Assembly: GCA_022836615.1 (NCBI GenBank)
Contig: MU405452.1
Location: 1-27,797 of the forward strand
Length of the DNA: 27,797 bases
Source: Annulohypoxylon bovei var. microspora
Taxonomy: Eukaryota > Ascomycota > Sordariomycetes > Xylariales > Hypoxylaceae
Direction: 5' to 3'
In this document: piece after piece, positions 1 to 11,958 of the stretch
Position numbering within the stretch: position 1 is the first letter of the stretch
How the letters are laid out: every line of letters starts with the position of its first letter
Translations under genes and position numbers: made by a program
The notes under the pieces: model-generated
Told to the model about the DNA's origin: nothing
Databases searched by the model: none
What the model saw: the letters and a program-made list of their open reading frames with translations, nothing else

Positions 1-1527
1 TATAAATACGTTAAGCATTTAAAATTTTATTTAATTTTTAACCATTATATATTTATTTATTAATATTATCGTTAAAAAAAAACGTTAAAATTAATTTTAT
101 TTACGAAATAAAATAATTTATTTATTTAAAACGTTAATTATAATATTTATTAAAGAAATTAATGTTTTATATAAGTTTTTATTATTTTTATTATTTTTTA
201 ATTATTTTTAATTAATAAATATATATATATAATTAAGATTTATAATTATTAACTTTGTAAATCATTTAAAGAAAATTAAATTTATATATTATAATATTGC
301 AAATATAATTATAACGAAAACCACATATTTCTTAAAGGTATAATGTTAAAATTAAATAAATTACATTATGAATAAATTTAATTATTAAACCGTTAAATTA
401 TTAATTTCTTTTTATAAAATGGGAATAAAATTAAAATTAAAATAATAAAAACATTACCTTTTAAAATATATTATTTTAATTAATAAAATATCGACATTTA
501 TTAATTATTAAGTTATAAAATTATATTATATAATTATTATTTAATATTTATAAGACTTAACCGTTAAAAAAATTCGAAGATTTTTATTTTAATATTTTAT
601 ATAAATATTTTTTTACCATTTCATTTAAAAGCTTTATATTATAATAAAAGTTTTATTTTAAAAATTTATTATTTTAATAATATTATATTTTAATAATATT
701 TTATAAGTGGGAAAGCGGCATTTTTAAATGATTAAAACTTTTATTAATAAACCATTATTTTATTAAATTATTTTCACCATAAAATACATTTTTTAATTTA
801 AATAATTTTATATTTAACTTTTAACCTTTTAATAAATTCCATTATAAAATAATCTTTAATTTAATAATTTTAACCATGTAAATTCCATTTAAATACATAA
901 ATTAATTCTTAAAATATATTATATTTTATTTTAATTTTTTATAAGTTTTTTAAATTTTATTATCGTTTTATTAATTACATGTAATGACTTTTAAACGTTA
1001 TTTAAAATTTTATAATTATTAATACATTTTATAATATTAATAAAAAATGTAAAAAAAATAATGTAATTAAATTTAATTAATTAAAAATTAAATTACATAT
1101 AATATAAAATTAAATATAAATTAATCGAAAATATTTTTATAAAATTATTTAAATGTAAATATAAAATAATATAAAATCTTAAATCATTAAAATCGGTATA
1201 ATAAAATATGTATTTTTAAGCTTAATTTATATTTATTAATTAATATTAAAAAAAATGTTATTCCCGTTAAATTAAACCCGGTTTATTAATTTATTATTTA
1301 AAATTTTTATTAATTAATTTAATTACATTATATAATTTTATATAAAAAGTATAAACTTTAAACCTTAATAATTTTTAAATAATATATTACATTATTTTAA
1401 ACTTTATATTTCATTATATTTTTTTATTTAAATAATTTATTAATATAAGTTTTATTTTAATATAAGATTTAATTTTTAAAATATAACGTATATTATTTTT
1501 ATTTAAAAAATATTAAAATTTTTAAGG
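1..1527. other. AT-rich gene-free stretch
   Basis: No frame on either strand stays open long enough to call a gene, and no coherent degraded frame was recognised. Short islands keep G and C, for example around 709-722 and 1263-1281. Most surviving G or C sits in CG, CC or GG steps, as expected where CpA/TpG sites have been converted to TpA. Confidence 0.7.
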
Positions 1528-1543
1528 TTTTTTTTTTTTTTTT
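1528..1543. repeat. Poly-T run
   Basis: Sixteen consecutive T residues are visible. This could be a simple slippage tract or the reverse of an old poly-A tail. No retroposed body was recognised beside it. Confidence 0.9.
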
Positions 1544-1680
1544 ATTTAATATAACTTTTTATAATGTCCGGGAAAACGTAACCTTCGTAAGCTTTAAAAT
1601 GTTTTTATTTTTTTAAAATTATAAGAATTAAAAAAAAGAAAAAAAAAACCTTAAAAATTTTTCTTCGTAAAAAATTATTA

Positions 1681-1790
1681 TTAAGAAAAGGTTTAAGAAA
1701 AAAGGTAAAAAATAAAAGAAAAAAAGGGTGGAAAATAAAATGGAAAAAGGGTGGAAAAAAAGGGCAATAAAGTGGAAAAAAAAAAATTTA
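1681..1790 (+). repeat. Polypurine tract with a repeated AAAAAGGGTGG motif
   Basis: The plus strand is almost all A and G here, unlike the balanced A/T around it. The 11-mer AAAAAGGGTGG occurs at 1721-1731 and again at 1744-1754, a spacing of 23 bp. The motif resembles the polypurine tract next to the 3' LTR of the element at 18087-20620 (AAAAGGGTG on its coding strand). It may mark a decayed LTR-element end, but no LTR was identified next to it. Confidence 0.6.
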
Positions 1791-1805
1791 TTCGAAAAAT
1801 ATTAT

Positions 1806-2130
1806 TATTTATTTAATTAATTAATTTTTAATTTAATAATTAAGTAATTAATTAATTAATTAATTAATTAATTAATTAACTTATTTATTAATTAATTAAA
1901 ACTTTAATTAAAAAATTAATTTAAAAATTAATTAAAAAATTAATTAAATAATTAATTTAAAAATTAATTAATTTATTAATAAGTTAATTAATTAAATACT
2001 TAATTAATTAAAACCTTAATTTAAAAGTTAATTAAAAAGTTAATTAATTTAATAATTAATTAAATAATTAATTAATTTATTAATTAATTTATTAATTAAT
2101 TTATTTATTAATTAAATAATAAATTAAATA
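1806..2130. repeat. TTAA/TTAATTAA low-complexity tract
   Basis: About 320 bp is dominated by reiterated TTAATTAA, including an almost perfect (TTAA)n block near 1846-1880. It is nearly devoid of G and C and carries no reading frame. A simple-repeat expansion or the end state of RIP on a repeat are both possible. Confidence 0.85.
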
Positions 2131-4689
2131 ATTTATTAATTTCTTAATAAAAAAAATACATTTTTATATAAAAGGTTTTTATTATTTTTTAAACCTTTAA
2201 ATTTTAACCTTAATTTTATTTTTATTTTTATTTTTAATTTTATTTTTACCTTTAACCTTAATTTTAACCATTAATTTTACATGGTTTTAAAGGTTTATAT
2301 AATTTTAAAAACTTGATTTTTAATTTAAATTAATTCGTTTTTATATAATTAAATAAAAGTTTTAAAAGTAAATAATTAATTAATTTTTAAAAAAATAACT
2401 TTTGCATTAATTTAAAAGTGGCTTAATATGTAATTAAAAACATGGTTAATTAAAAAAGTGGTTTAAAAAGGTTATTAAATGCGTAAATAATTAAAAAGTG
2501 GGTTTAAAAAAAATACATTTAATTAAAAAAGTAAATGAATTTAATTAATTAAAAATGTTTTATTAATATTAATTAAGTTCGAAAAGGTTTATTAATTTTT
2601 TATTAATTATTTATTAATTAATTATTAATATTTATTAATTATTTATTAATTATTTTATTAATTAATAAATAATTATTTATATAATTAAAAAAAGTTTAAA
2701 CGTAATAATATTTTTTAAATAAATTATTATTATAATAAATTAATTATACGTGATATTTTAAAAGTTATTTAAAGTTTTTTAATAAATATTTATATATTTT
2801 ATTATATATATAATTTAATAAAATAAAAATAACGATATAATTTAATATATTTAATTACATTTATAAATAAATATTTTTAAAAATTAACACGTAATCGAAA
2901 AACCTTGAATTAATAAAATTATTTAAATATAAATATTAATAAATATAAAAAATAAAACATATACATTCATTTATATAACGATTTATATGGGAGATTAAGT
3001 ATTTAATTTATATGGTTTATATATATTAATAAAAATTTTAATTAATACTTTAAAATAATAATTAAATTAATTAATAAAAGCTTTAATTAAATTAAATAAA
3101 AACATAATTTTTATAATAATATAATATAAAAAATTAAATAAATATTTATTATTTTATTAAATTATAAATTTTAATTAATTAATAATTAACTTATTATATA
3201 TTTAATAAAAAAATTTCTTTATTTTTCTTATATTATAATAATTAAAAGAATAAATTTATTAAAACATTTTTTTTTAAAGTTTTTTTAATTTCATTAATTA
3301 TAAGCTTTTTATTAAAGTTATATACGAATATAAATTTAATAAAATTTAATTCATTTAAATTAATATTCCCATTATAATACTTTATATTTACTTAATTTAT
3401 AAAAAAGGCGTGGATTACTTTAATAATTAAAATATTAATAAATTTTTTTCACCGGAAATATATAATAATTATAAACGTAAAATTTTATATATTAATAAAA
3501 ATATAATAATATTGTTTTTTTTAAACCTTTAAAGTAATTATATAAGTAAATTTAAAATTTATATTATTATTAATAAGTTTTTTAATAACTTTTTTAAAAT
3601 CGGAAATCATTACATTAAACTTAAACTTTTTTTCATTATTTTTATATATTACCATAATAAAAATATTCTTTAATAAAATATCATGATAAATAATATTAAT
3701 ATTATATAAATATATTAACCCTTTTATTACATTATAAAAAAAAATATAATGTAAAATGAAAAAAGATTTTTAATTATTTTATAAAAAAAAGTTAAAGAAA
3801 TTCCTTTTAATTTTTAATATAATTAAAACATATTAATCGAAAATTAATTTAAAATAAGAAAAACTACCGTGTTTATAACCATTTATTATGAATATTAAAA
3901 TATTTTCGTAAAAAACCATATAAATAATTTTAATTTTACGGCGTAATACGTTTATAATTTTTTATTTTTTTTAAATAATATATTTAAAAATTATAATTTA
4001 TTTTATAATAATAACATTATTAATTAATATATTAATATCACTTATAATTTAATTAAATATATTTAATTTAAATAACCGATTATAATTAATAAATTTATAA
4101 ATTATAAAAAAAAAATATAAAAAAAAAATTTAATTAAATAATTAACGGTATATTTTTAAATCATTTAAAAAATAATATATAAGTTTAAATATAATTAACT
4201 TCATTTTTATTAAATAATTTTAATATAAAATTTAACGGCTTTTTATCGAAACGTATTTAAATGATTATTTTATAAAAATGTGTTAATTTATTTTATTTTA
4301 AAATAATATTAATATTATTAATTAAATTAAATAAAATTATAAATAAACATTCCGTTGAAATGGTTAATATTATTAATATTTTAAAAAAGAAATTAAAAGA
4401 AATTTTTATTATAATATTTAATATAAATTTATATTTAAAATTAATTAAAATATTTATATCGTTATATTTAATTTTAAACGTTTTTTTTTTAATTTTTTAT
4501 AATATAATATTTAAGTTTTAAACATTTTAATTGAAATTTAAAAAATAATATATTAATTTATTTTAAAAAATTTTTATAATAAATTATTTATAATAAAGAA
4601 ATTTATTTTTATTATATATATATATTATAATTTTAATTATAATAAAGTAACATTAAATTTATAATATTAATTAATTAAATTTGTAATAT
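2131..4689. other. AT-rich gene-free stretch
   Basis: I see no coherent reading frame, RNA gene or terminal repeat. A segment near 3010-3075 shares a recognisable run with 6335-6400 (both contain ATAAAAATTTTAATTAATA after a TATATGGTT-like start). This points to a decayed dispersed repeat, but low complexity makes the match weak. Confidence 0.6.
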
Positions 4690-5160
4690 ATTGCCACAGC
4701 GAAGGTCCGAGCTTAATCGGTACAAGTTTCGCCATATAATCCCTTATATAAATCAAGGTATTTCTTTTAACCACTTCGTAATTAACGCCACGGTTAAAAA
4801 CATTAATTTCCTTAATTTTAACCATAACTTTAAGCAGCCGCATCGTATTCGATATATTAATTTAATTTATATAAAGCTAATATTATATAATCGTATTTAA
4901 AGGCTTTTTTAATAAACTAAGTCGCATGTTTCTAAGGTTAATATACGTCATGTTTTAAAACTTCGAAATTATATTATTTTACACATGCGACCGCGGTTCA
5001 AATAAATGTGGCCGGGTATAACCCAAGTATGGTTAAAGCGTGGTTTTTTAAATAAATAATTAACTTTTAATTAAATTTATTTAATTAAATATTAAATTAA
5101 AAACATGTAAAATAAATGCAAAAATAACCCTTTTAAATTAATTGTAATAAGTAACTTTTT
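4690..5160 (-). pseudogene. Degraded coding fragment of unknown family
   Basis: The core (about 4690-5041) keeps far more G and C than its surroundings. On the minus strand one frame (codons on plus triplets 4841-4843 and in register) reads as normal protein. The visible stops are TAA or TAG, which C-to-T change of Gln codons would give. Reading from 5041 downward, recognisable pieces are GYTRPHLFEPRS, NMTYINLRNMRLSLLKK and, without a stop, MRLLKVMVKIKEINV followed by RDYMAKLVPIKLGPSLWQ. The frame can be followed weakly upstream to about 5160. The plus-strand frame of about 69 codons over the same bases starts at TTG and lacks Asp, so I take it as the shadow. I do not recognise the family. 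It could be a transposon ORF or a captured host-gene piece. A 9-bp inverted repeat (GTCGCATGT at 4921-4929, ACATGCGAC at 4983-4991) lies inside it. Confidence 0.5.
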
Positions 5161-5994
5161 TTAATTATTAAAATTTTATTAAAATATAAATAATTAATTA
5201 AATTAAAACGTATATTTAATAAAATAAGTTAATAAAAATAAAAAAAAATATTTATATTTATATAACGGTTTATATAATAAAATGCGTATTAATTAAGCCC
5301 GGACTTTTATTATAATAATTATATATTATAAATTTAATTAATAAACATTATAAATTTAATATTATTTTTATAATAATATAAGTTTTATTATTATTTTTTT
5401 TAATTATTAAAAATTTTATAATTATTATTTAAAAGAAATATTATAATTATATAAAACGTTTTTATTTTAAATAATAAAATAAAAAAAAAGTGTAAATTTT
5501 ATTAAAGTTTAAAATGAAAATTAAAATTATAAAAATGTTAATTTTTTTTATTATATAAATATTTATATATAAATTATATTAATTATAATATATATATATT
5601 TATATTTATTTATTAAATTTATTTATTGATTTAATTTAAAGATTTTTATTTTAAATAAACATTAAAAATACATATATTTATATAAAAATTTATATATAAA
5701 AAAAATATTATTAATATTAAAATATAAAAAAAAATATAAAATAAATAATGTTACATTTTAATTAATTAATTTTAAAAAAAGGAAAATTTCATTATAAGTT
5801 TCATTTATTATATATTTTTAAATATTAATAATATTTTTTTTTACATATAAATTTTTATATAAATAAATGTATTTTTAATATTTACCCCGCACTTTTTAAA
5901 AAACCCCCGTTCTTATATTTATTTATATATTTTCCTTTTAATTTTATTTTTTTTATTTAATTTTTTATTAATTTTTTTTATAATTATATATTTA
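5161..5994. other. AT-rich gene-free stretch
   Basis: No coherent frame is visible. A C-rich island at 5884-5911 (CCCC and CCCCC runs) stands out and resembles C-rich islands at 22828-22852 and 24241-24273. Such runs could be remnants of polypurine tracts on the minus strand. Confidence 0.55.
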
Positions 5995-6300
5995 AATAAA
6001 TTTCATAAAACACTTTTAAATAAAGTTAATTACATTTATTATAAATCATTTTATAATTAATAAATCGGGTTAAAAATTAAATGCATTTAAAGGTTATTTA
6101 AAATGGTTCCGCGATATTTTTTAATAAAAGTTTTTTTAATTTATATGTAATTAACTTTAAACCGAGTTTATAAATTATATAATAATTTTTATAAATTACA
6201 TTTAATATTATTTAAAAATGTTTTATAAAATTTATTTAATTATATAATTATAAAAAATTTAATATATAATTAAAAAAAAACAATGGAAAGTAAAATAATA
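5995..6300 (+). repeat. Dispersed repeat, copy 1
   Basis: This segment aligns by eye with 22872-23165 in the same orientation. Shared landmarks in order are CACTTTTAA, then CATAATTAATAAAT (here TATAATTAATAAAT), a CGCGA core, and a long shared run TTTATTTAATTATATAATTATAA followed by AAATTTAATA and an A-rich tail. Differences are mostly transitions with small indels. No coding potential was recognised. It is probably a decayed transposable-element fragment. Confidence 0.5.
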
Positions 6301-7886
6301 TAAATAAAAAATACTTATATAAAAAAATATATATATACATATGGTTAATTTATATATATCGATAAAAATTTTAATTAATAAAATAATTTAATTAAAATAA
6401 TAAATCTTAAAAAAAGAAAATTTCCATTATTTATTATATGGTTAATATATAATTAATACATAAAAAAGGTTATTATTATAACATTCGTTATATAAAATTA
6501 AATTATAATTTTTAATGTTTAATTAATTCGCGTTATTATAAAAATTATAAATCATTTATAAAAATTATTAAACTTATTATCATTAAATATATTTATTATA
6601 TTATTTAAAATTAAAAGAAATTTATTATTTTAATAATATTACATTTAATAATATTTTTATTAAAACGAAGCCGGCTTTTTTAATTAATTAAAATTTTTAT
6701 TAATAAACATAAACCATGTGTAAAAGTATTTTAATATATATATAAATTTATATACGTTTCATTATATTAAGTTTTATGGATTTAAATTTTATAATATCCC
6801 ATGTTTACATTTAAATAACTTTATTAATAACGCTTATATTTTAAAATAATTACATTTAAATAAAAGTTATTTTAAAATTAAATTAATTAAATTAAATTAT
6901 GTTATATATATATAATTATTAATTTAATTATATTATAAATTATAAATAATATATTAAAATTAAAACGCTTCGAAAATATTATATATAACCGGTTTAAAAT
7001 AATAATATTAAAAGTTAAAATTTAATAATTTATTAATAACGATTTATTAAATATAATTTATTTAAACTTGGATTTTTAAAATTATCGAATTAAGGGTTTT
7101 TAAAATATTAAATCATAATAAAATCCATGTTATAAAAAGAAAGTTATTTAAATTAAAGTTATGAAACCATTTTATATTATTTTTTAATAATTATATAATT
7201 TATTAATAAAGTTTTTAATTAATTAAAAACGTTTTTTTTAAAAAAAAAAGTATTATTAAATATAATATTATTAAAATAATAAATCTCGATTAAAAATAAT
7301 TTTAATAATTTATATATATATTATAAGTTTAATTTTTATAATAAATTATATTAACCACGTAATATAAACGTTATTAAATTAATTATAAAATATAATAAAA
7401 TACTTATAATTTAATATAAATATATTACATATATTTATTTATAAAAAAAATAATTATTTCCGTTTTATAATCCGTTTTAAAATTATTTTTAATAATTTAC
7501 ATTTACCATTATAATTTAAAAAATGCTTAAAACCATTATATTTATTATATTAAAACCCTTCGTATAATTAATATATAATATAATCACGAAATCCTTTATG
7601 TAATAAATATTATAAACCGTTTAATATAATTAAATTAATTTAATATATTATAATTTAAAAAGCTTTTATTTTATATAAATAATATTATTTTTACATGAAA
7701 TTATTTTTATTTACATTATTATTAACCTTTATACGATTAAGCTACCTTTAAATTTACGTTGCGAATTTATTCGAAAAAAAAAAAAGATTTAACCTTTTTA
7801 ACACCTTAATTTATAATTATAATAATAAAACTTAAAATAATTTAATATATAAAAATTCGAAATTAAATTTAAAGTCTTTAAATTAA
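6301..7886. other. AT-rich gene-free stretch
   Basis: No intact or coherently degraded reading frame, RNA gene or terminal repeat was recognised. Scattered CG-containing islands (for example 6667-6676 and 7741-7764) are all that interrupts the A/T sequence. Confidence 0.6.
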
Positions 7887-8097
7887 GGTTATTATTAAAA
7901 CATTATTAATTTAAATAAGTTATTATTAATTTAAGTAAATTATTATTAATATAAATAAATTTTCATTAATTTAAATAAATTATTATTAATTTAAATAAAT
8001 TATTATCGATTTAAAAAATTATTATTAATTTAAAAAACTATTATTAATTTAAAAGGTTATTATTAATTTAAAAAGTTATTATTAATTTAAATGAAAG
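7887..8097 (+). repeat. 19-20 bp minisatellite, about ten copies
   Basis: A unit close to TTATTATTAATTTAAATAAA is repeated head to tail about ten times. The first copies have a 20-bp period ending in AAATAAA or AAGTAAA. The last copies have a 19-bp period ending in AAAAAG. Because the period is not a multiple of three, a coding repeat is unlikely. Confidence 0.85.
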
Positions 8098-8742
8098 TTT
8101 AATATTAAAATTAAAGTTATTAAATATAAAAACATTATTAAAATAATACATTAATAATAAAAAATAAATTATTTAAAAAAATATTATTTTTAATTTAAAA
8201 AGGTTATAATATTAAAGTACTTATAATAATAAAATATTAATTCCAATGTATATTAAATATATAAATAAAAAATAATAATTTTAATAATTAAAGTTTTCGT
8301 TTAAAATGATAATAAAATTAATAAAATTAAATTATATAATTTAAATTATTTTCATAAATATCTTTTAAAATATAATGTAATTTAAGTTATATTATATATT
8401 AATAAATTCCTTAAATTTAAAGCTTTACTTTTATATATATTTTATAATATATAAAGTTATTTATAATATATAAAATTTAAATATTATTATTATTAAACTT
8501 TTATATTTAAAAACATATGTATTAATTTAACATTTTACTCGCTTTATAATGTATTATTAATAACTTAATTATTATAATTATAATTTATATAAAAGTAATA
8601 AGAAATTTTAAAATATTATAATAATATATTTCATTTTATTTAATAAAAATAATTATAAATGTAATTATAAAATTTAATAATAAAGATTTATATATAAATA
8701 TATTATAATATAAACTTAATAAATAAAAAAACAATTATATTA
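8098..8742. other. AT-rich gene-free stretch up to the copia insertion
   Basis: No coherent frame or RNA gene is visible. The stretch ends where the 5' LTR of the copia element begins, and base composition changes there from low C and low G to low G with C retained. Confidence 0.6.
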
Positions 8743-8904
8743 TTTATCATAAGAATTTAATTATTATATAATATAATTACTTAAGCTTAGGTATTTATTA
8801 TTAATCCCATTCCAAAGAATAAAACTCCCTTTACATTTAATAATACATTCCTTTTATTATATAACAAATTTAATATTTTAAAATAATTATATAATAATTA
8901 TAAA
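8743..8904 (+). repeat. 5' LTR of the copia element
   Basis: It aligns base for base with 16254-16415. The strongest block runs from 8754 to about 8875 and includes TTATTATTAATCCCATTCC followed by AAAGAA and CTCCCTTTACATTTAATAAT. Differences are mainly C/T and G/A. The TG start and CA end visible in the 3' copy appear here as TT and AA, so the outer bases are uncertain by a few positions. Confidence 0.85.
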
Positions 8905-9171
8905 CCCAATTTACATTAAACATTAATACTTTAATAATCTTTACATATAAATATTTTTATTTTCCTTATCTTCTTTTTAAAAAAAAACTTTATCAAAATT
9001 AATTATACATATAAAATACTTATTCATCTTTTATACATTAATCTTATTCATTTTATTTATATAATAATAACTTTTATAAATTAAAAAACTTAATTTTTTA
9101 TTCAAATCAAACTTAATAAATAAAATAATTTCCTAACATAATAACTAATATTTAAATAAATTGTATAAAAA
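8905..9171 (+). other. Leader between 5' LTR and gag
   Basis: This AC-rich, G-poor stretch follows the LTR and precedes the first coherent gag codons. The primer-binding site should begin just after 8904, but the bases there (CCCAATTTAC) do not match a tRNA 3' end that I can recognise, so the priming tRNA is unknown. Confidence 0.55.
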
Positions 9172-10440
9172 TGTAACGTTTAACAATCTATTAATCTTAA
9201 CGCTCTAACCTTTAAAAACCCATTTTTTATAATTCCACTAACGCTTAAAAACATAAAAAAAAAGGAAAAAAAACAACGATTAAAGGATTACGAAGATCGT
9301 AAGGAAAAGGTTGATAAATAAAACAAAGAAGCTGAAGAATTAATTAAAGTTGCTTGTAATAAAATAATAAAAAACAATAACCTTGAATATAACATAACTT
9401 TCCCCTTCCTTATAAAAACCAAGAAACCCAAGGTTATTATAATAATAACACTTAAGATTCTTTACGAAAAAACTTGTAAAATCTATAATAAAAAAATTAT
9501 AAACATTAATTTCAATAAATCGGCAATTTTTTAAATCTTAAATTAAATTCATTAAACAATATTTCAAACCATTTAAAAACCAATATTAATTAAATGTTCC
9601 ACCCAAAAGATAACAAGCCTCCAAAACCAATTTAAACTACTTCGAAAAAACATATAATTAATAAACTCGGCCACCATAAGCCTTGTAAAAAAGAAATATT
9701 GCAAGGTCCTTTAATACATTAAATCTTAAAAAATTAAACTTAAAAATTAAAATAACCAATATATTAATACCCTCCATATAACCTAAACCTACCACATTCT
9801 TAAAATTAAAAAAATACTTATAATTAAAGATTTCTTAATAATTGTTAATACCAAAATAACCTTTCAATAAGCTAATAACATTCTTTAATAAACCATTTTA
9901 AATAATTAATTAAAAAAACCTACCTTAATTATTAAATAACAATAGTTTTCCTTTAAAGGTTAAATTAAACTTAATAATATTAAGCTTAAAGTTAATTTAA
10001 ATAATTAATTTTTAACTTTTATTAAAACCAAAGATTTTATATTAAAAAAATCTAATTTAAAAAACAATTACCCTTGCTTTAATATAAATGAAGAAATGCA
10101 TCGTTAAAAACTTAAATAATATAAAATTTTATAATTTGCTATTATTAATAAATTAAACTAAATAATATCCACTTTAAACTTTAAGAAATACAAAAAAATT
10201 AAATCTTAATATAATACATTTCATTAAAAAAAAATTAAAAATAAAATTAAATTTTAAAAATAAAAAATAAAACCTTATTAACTTAAAAGTAAAAGATTTA
10301 ATAAATTATTATTAAATAAATTTTTTATTAATTAACCGGGTAACATCGTAATAATCATTATTAACCTTATTATAATTTAATCATTATTTAAATTAAGATT
10401 TAAGATCATTAGGGATAAAGGCTTTACATTAAAAATTTAC
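9172..10440 (+). pseudogene. gag portion of the copia polyprotein
   Basis: This is the N-terminal part of the frame, upstream of all pol motifs. Near the start is a strongly charged helix-like segment (about 9247-9360) containing KKKEKKQRLKDYEDRKEK, with EAEELIKVACNKI after one stop. The rest is Leu/Ile/Lys-rich. No CCHC zinc knuckle was found, and RIP would turn its Cys codons into Tyr. Assignment as gag rests on position and frame continuity rather than family motifs. Its sequence does not resemble the gag of the element at 18087-20620, which indicates two unrelated families. Confidence 0.7.
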
Positions 10441-11025
10441 ACCATAATTAAATTAAATTATCATCCATTTTATAAAAACATAATAATTAATACTTATAAA
10501 TTACTTAACTTAATAAACCACAAGAAATTCTTTATTTTAAAATTTATAATCTTAATAAATCCAAATAAGATAATTTAAATAAATATAATAACCTTCCCAA
10601 TCATTACTAAAAGCAAAAAACTAATTAAAAAAATCCTTAATAAAAAAAATAAACTTAATATTAATAACTTAACGTTATTAAACGTTGCTTTAATTAAAGA
10701 TTTTTATATAAATATAATTTTTAAAACTCGTTTTCATAACGTCGGAATCTAATATTATAAACTAAACTACTTTTTAAGATTTAATATAAATATCATTAAA
10801 AACACCTTAATTAAAAAATTAAAAAAAAAACATAACTTAATCTTCTTTAAATATAAACCTTTTTCCATTTATTTTAAAATACCTTACATTTTATTAATAA
10901 TCATCCCACATAACATTCCTTAAAACATAATAAAGATTATTCCAATATTAATAATTAATACAATTAAACCTCAAAAGCTTACCAAAGATCCTTAAATACT
11001 TAGAAAAAATAATAAAACCTTATAA
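10441..11025 (+). pseudogene. Protease and pre-integrase region of the copia polyprotein
   Basis: This part lies between gag and the integrase zinc domain and is in the same frame. In copia elements it holds an aspartic protease (D-S/T-G) followed by a gag-pre-integrase segment. A block at 10681-10740 (NVALIKDFYINIIFKTRF) fits the common segment of the form 'V-hydrophobic-hydrophobic-P-G-h-x-x-N-L-h-S'. The protease triad is not clear: an N-T pair at 10486-10491 could be a former D-T, but the following codon is Tyr and not a former Gly. Protease placement is inference. Confidence 0.55.
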
Positions 11026-11958
11026 CATTTAAAATCAAATCACTTAAGTTTAAAAGCTTTTAAGAATTTAATCTTTAAAACTAAGAACATATAAATTAAA
11101 AAAACACCTTATATTAAATGCAAGACTTATTTAATTATAAACGCCCAACGAATAATCTTAAAAAAAAAACTTAAATCTTGAATACTTAAACCTTTTTAAA
11201 AAATATTTTAAGACTTTTTTTTTTTCAAAATAAAATATAACAAATCCAAATACTTATTAATAATTAAAAATAAATATAATAAAGTTCTTTAAGGCTTTAT
11301 ATTAATAAATAAGACTTATATATTAATTTATAATAACATATAAAATTTCAAAAACTACGTTAAAAGGACTTATAAGCTTATAATAACTAAAATACGCCAT
11401 AATAATGACATAAAGGTGATTAAGATATAAGGTTACACACTATATAAGATTTGGGCTTAGTAAAAAAACATTAAAATAAAGTTTCCACCAGCTTATACGA
11501 AAGAACCCATTAATAATATTAAGGCAATTAAAAAAGAAGTAATTAAAAAAGCCTTAAATATAAAATTTAAAATTAACCTTTTAATTAAATTATAACCAAA
11601 AATCATTAAAGCAGCCATATACTTAATTAACATAAATTTAAATTTTACACACCATATATAAACATTAAAAAAAATATTTAACAATTAATTTAAAAAATAT
11701 TTTCGTTTTTACGCTCTTTAAATTACAAAGGCATTAATAAATAATTTAAAACTTAATTAAAACAAGATATACGCATATAATTATAAAGCGTACCCGTTGA
11801 AATTAAACATATAAAATTAAAAAAACAAGAAATTTTATAAAATAAAAAATAAAACTCATATTAAATATTTTATTAAATATTAAACATCCAATATATATTA
11901 AATTTAAATCCCTAAAATAAATTAAATAATCATTATAAAAAATATAATATTTAATGAA
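11026..11958 (+). pseudogene. Integrase (HHCC zinc domain and catalytic core), inactivated
   Basis: This is the integrase that would have joined the cDNA to the chromosome. The N-terminal zinc site is visible: His at 11026-11028 and 11041-11043 (H-x4-H), then C-K-T-Y at 11119-11130, a C-x2-C site whose second Cys is now Tyr (TGT to TAT). The first catalytic Asp appears to survive as GAC at 11212-11214, in the context of a former 'I-F-W-D-F'. The 'P-Y-T-x-x-x-N-G-x-x-E' region is at 11485-11523 and reads PPAYTKEPINNIK, so the catalytic Glu codon is now AAG (Lys). The 'LW-P-E...A-A-Y-L-I-N' block follows at 11578-11637. The core ends with NIIFNE (11941-11958), a former D-V-I-F-D-E, which typically closes copia integrase. 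The second catalytic Asp could not be placed with confidence. Confidence 0.9.

Noticed and set aside
700..760. Similarity to the 180-bp tandem unit (GTGGGAAAGCGGCATTT against GGGAAAGTG...AAGTGGCATTT, reverse strand)
   Set aside because: The shared words are short and spaced differently. The match does not extend.
4691..4900. Plus-strand open frame of 69 codons
   Set aside because: It starts with TTG, lacks Asp entirely and is antisense to a better minus-strand frame with normal composition, so it is treated as a shadow.
4921..4991. 9-bp inverted repeat GTCGCATGT / ACATGCGAC
   Set aside because: The loop is over 50 bp, no longer stem forms, and it lies inside the degraded coding fragment. 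Chance or coding constraint is sufficient.
4695..5003. tRNA-like A-box (GAGCTTAATCGGTACAAG near 4708) and B-box (GGTTCAAAT near 4995)
   Set aside because: The boxes are about 285 bp apart, far too distant for a tRNA, and no acceptor stem pairs. Both fall within the minus-strand coding fragment.
7887..8097. CRISPR array
   Set aside because: Units are contiguous without unique spacers, and the DNA is eukaryotic transposon-rich sequence. It is a minisatellite.
11493..11684. Minus-strand open frame of 63 codons
   Set aside because: It is antisense to the copia integrase core and starts with TTG. Its hydrophobic translation is a by-product of A-rich sequence on the other strand.
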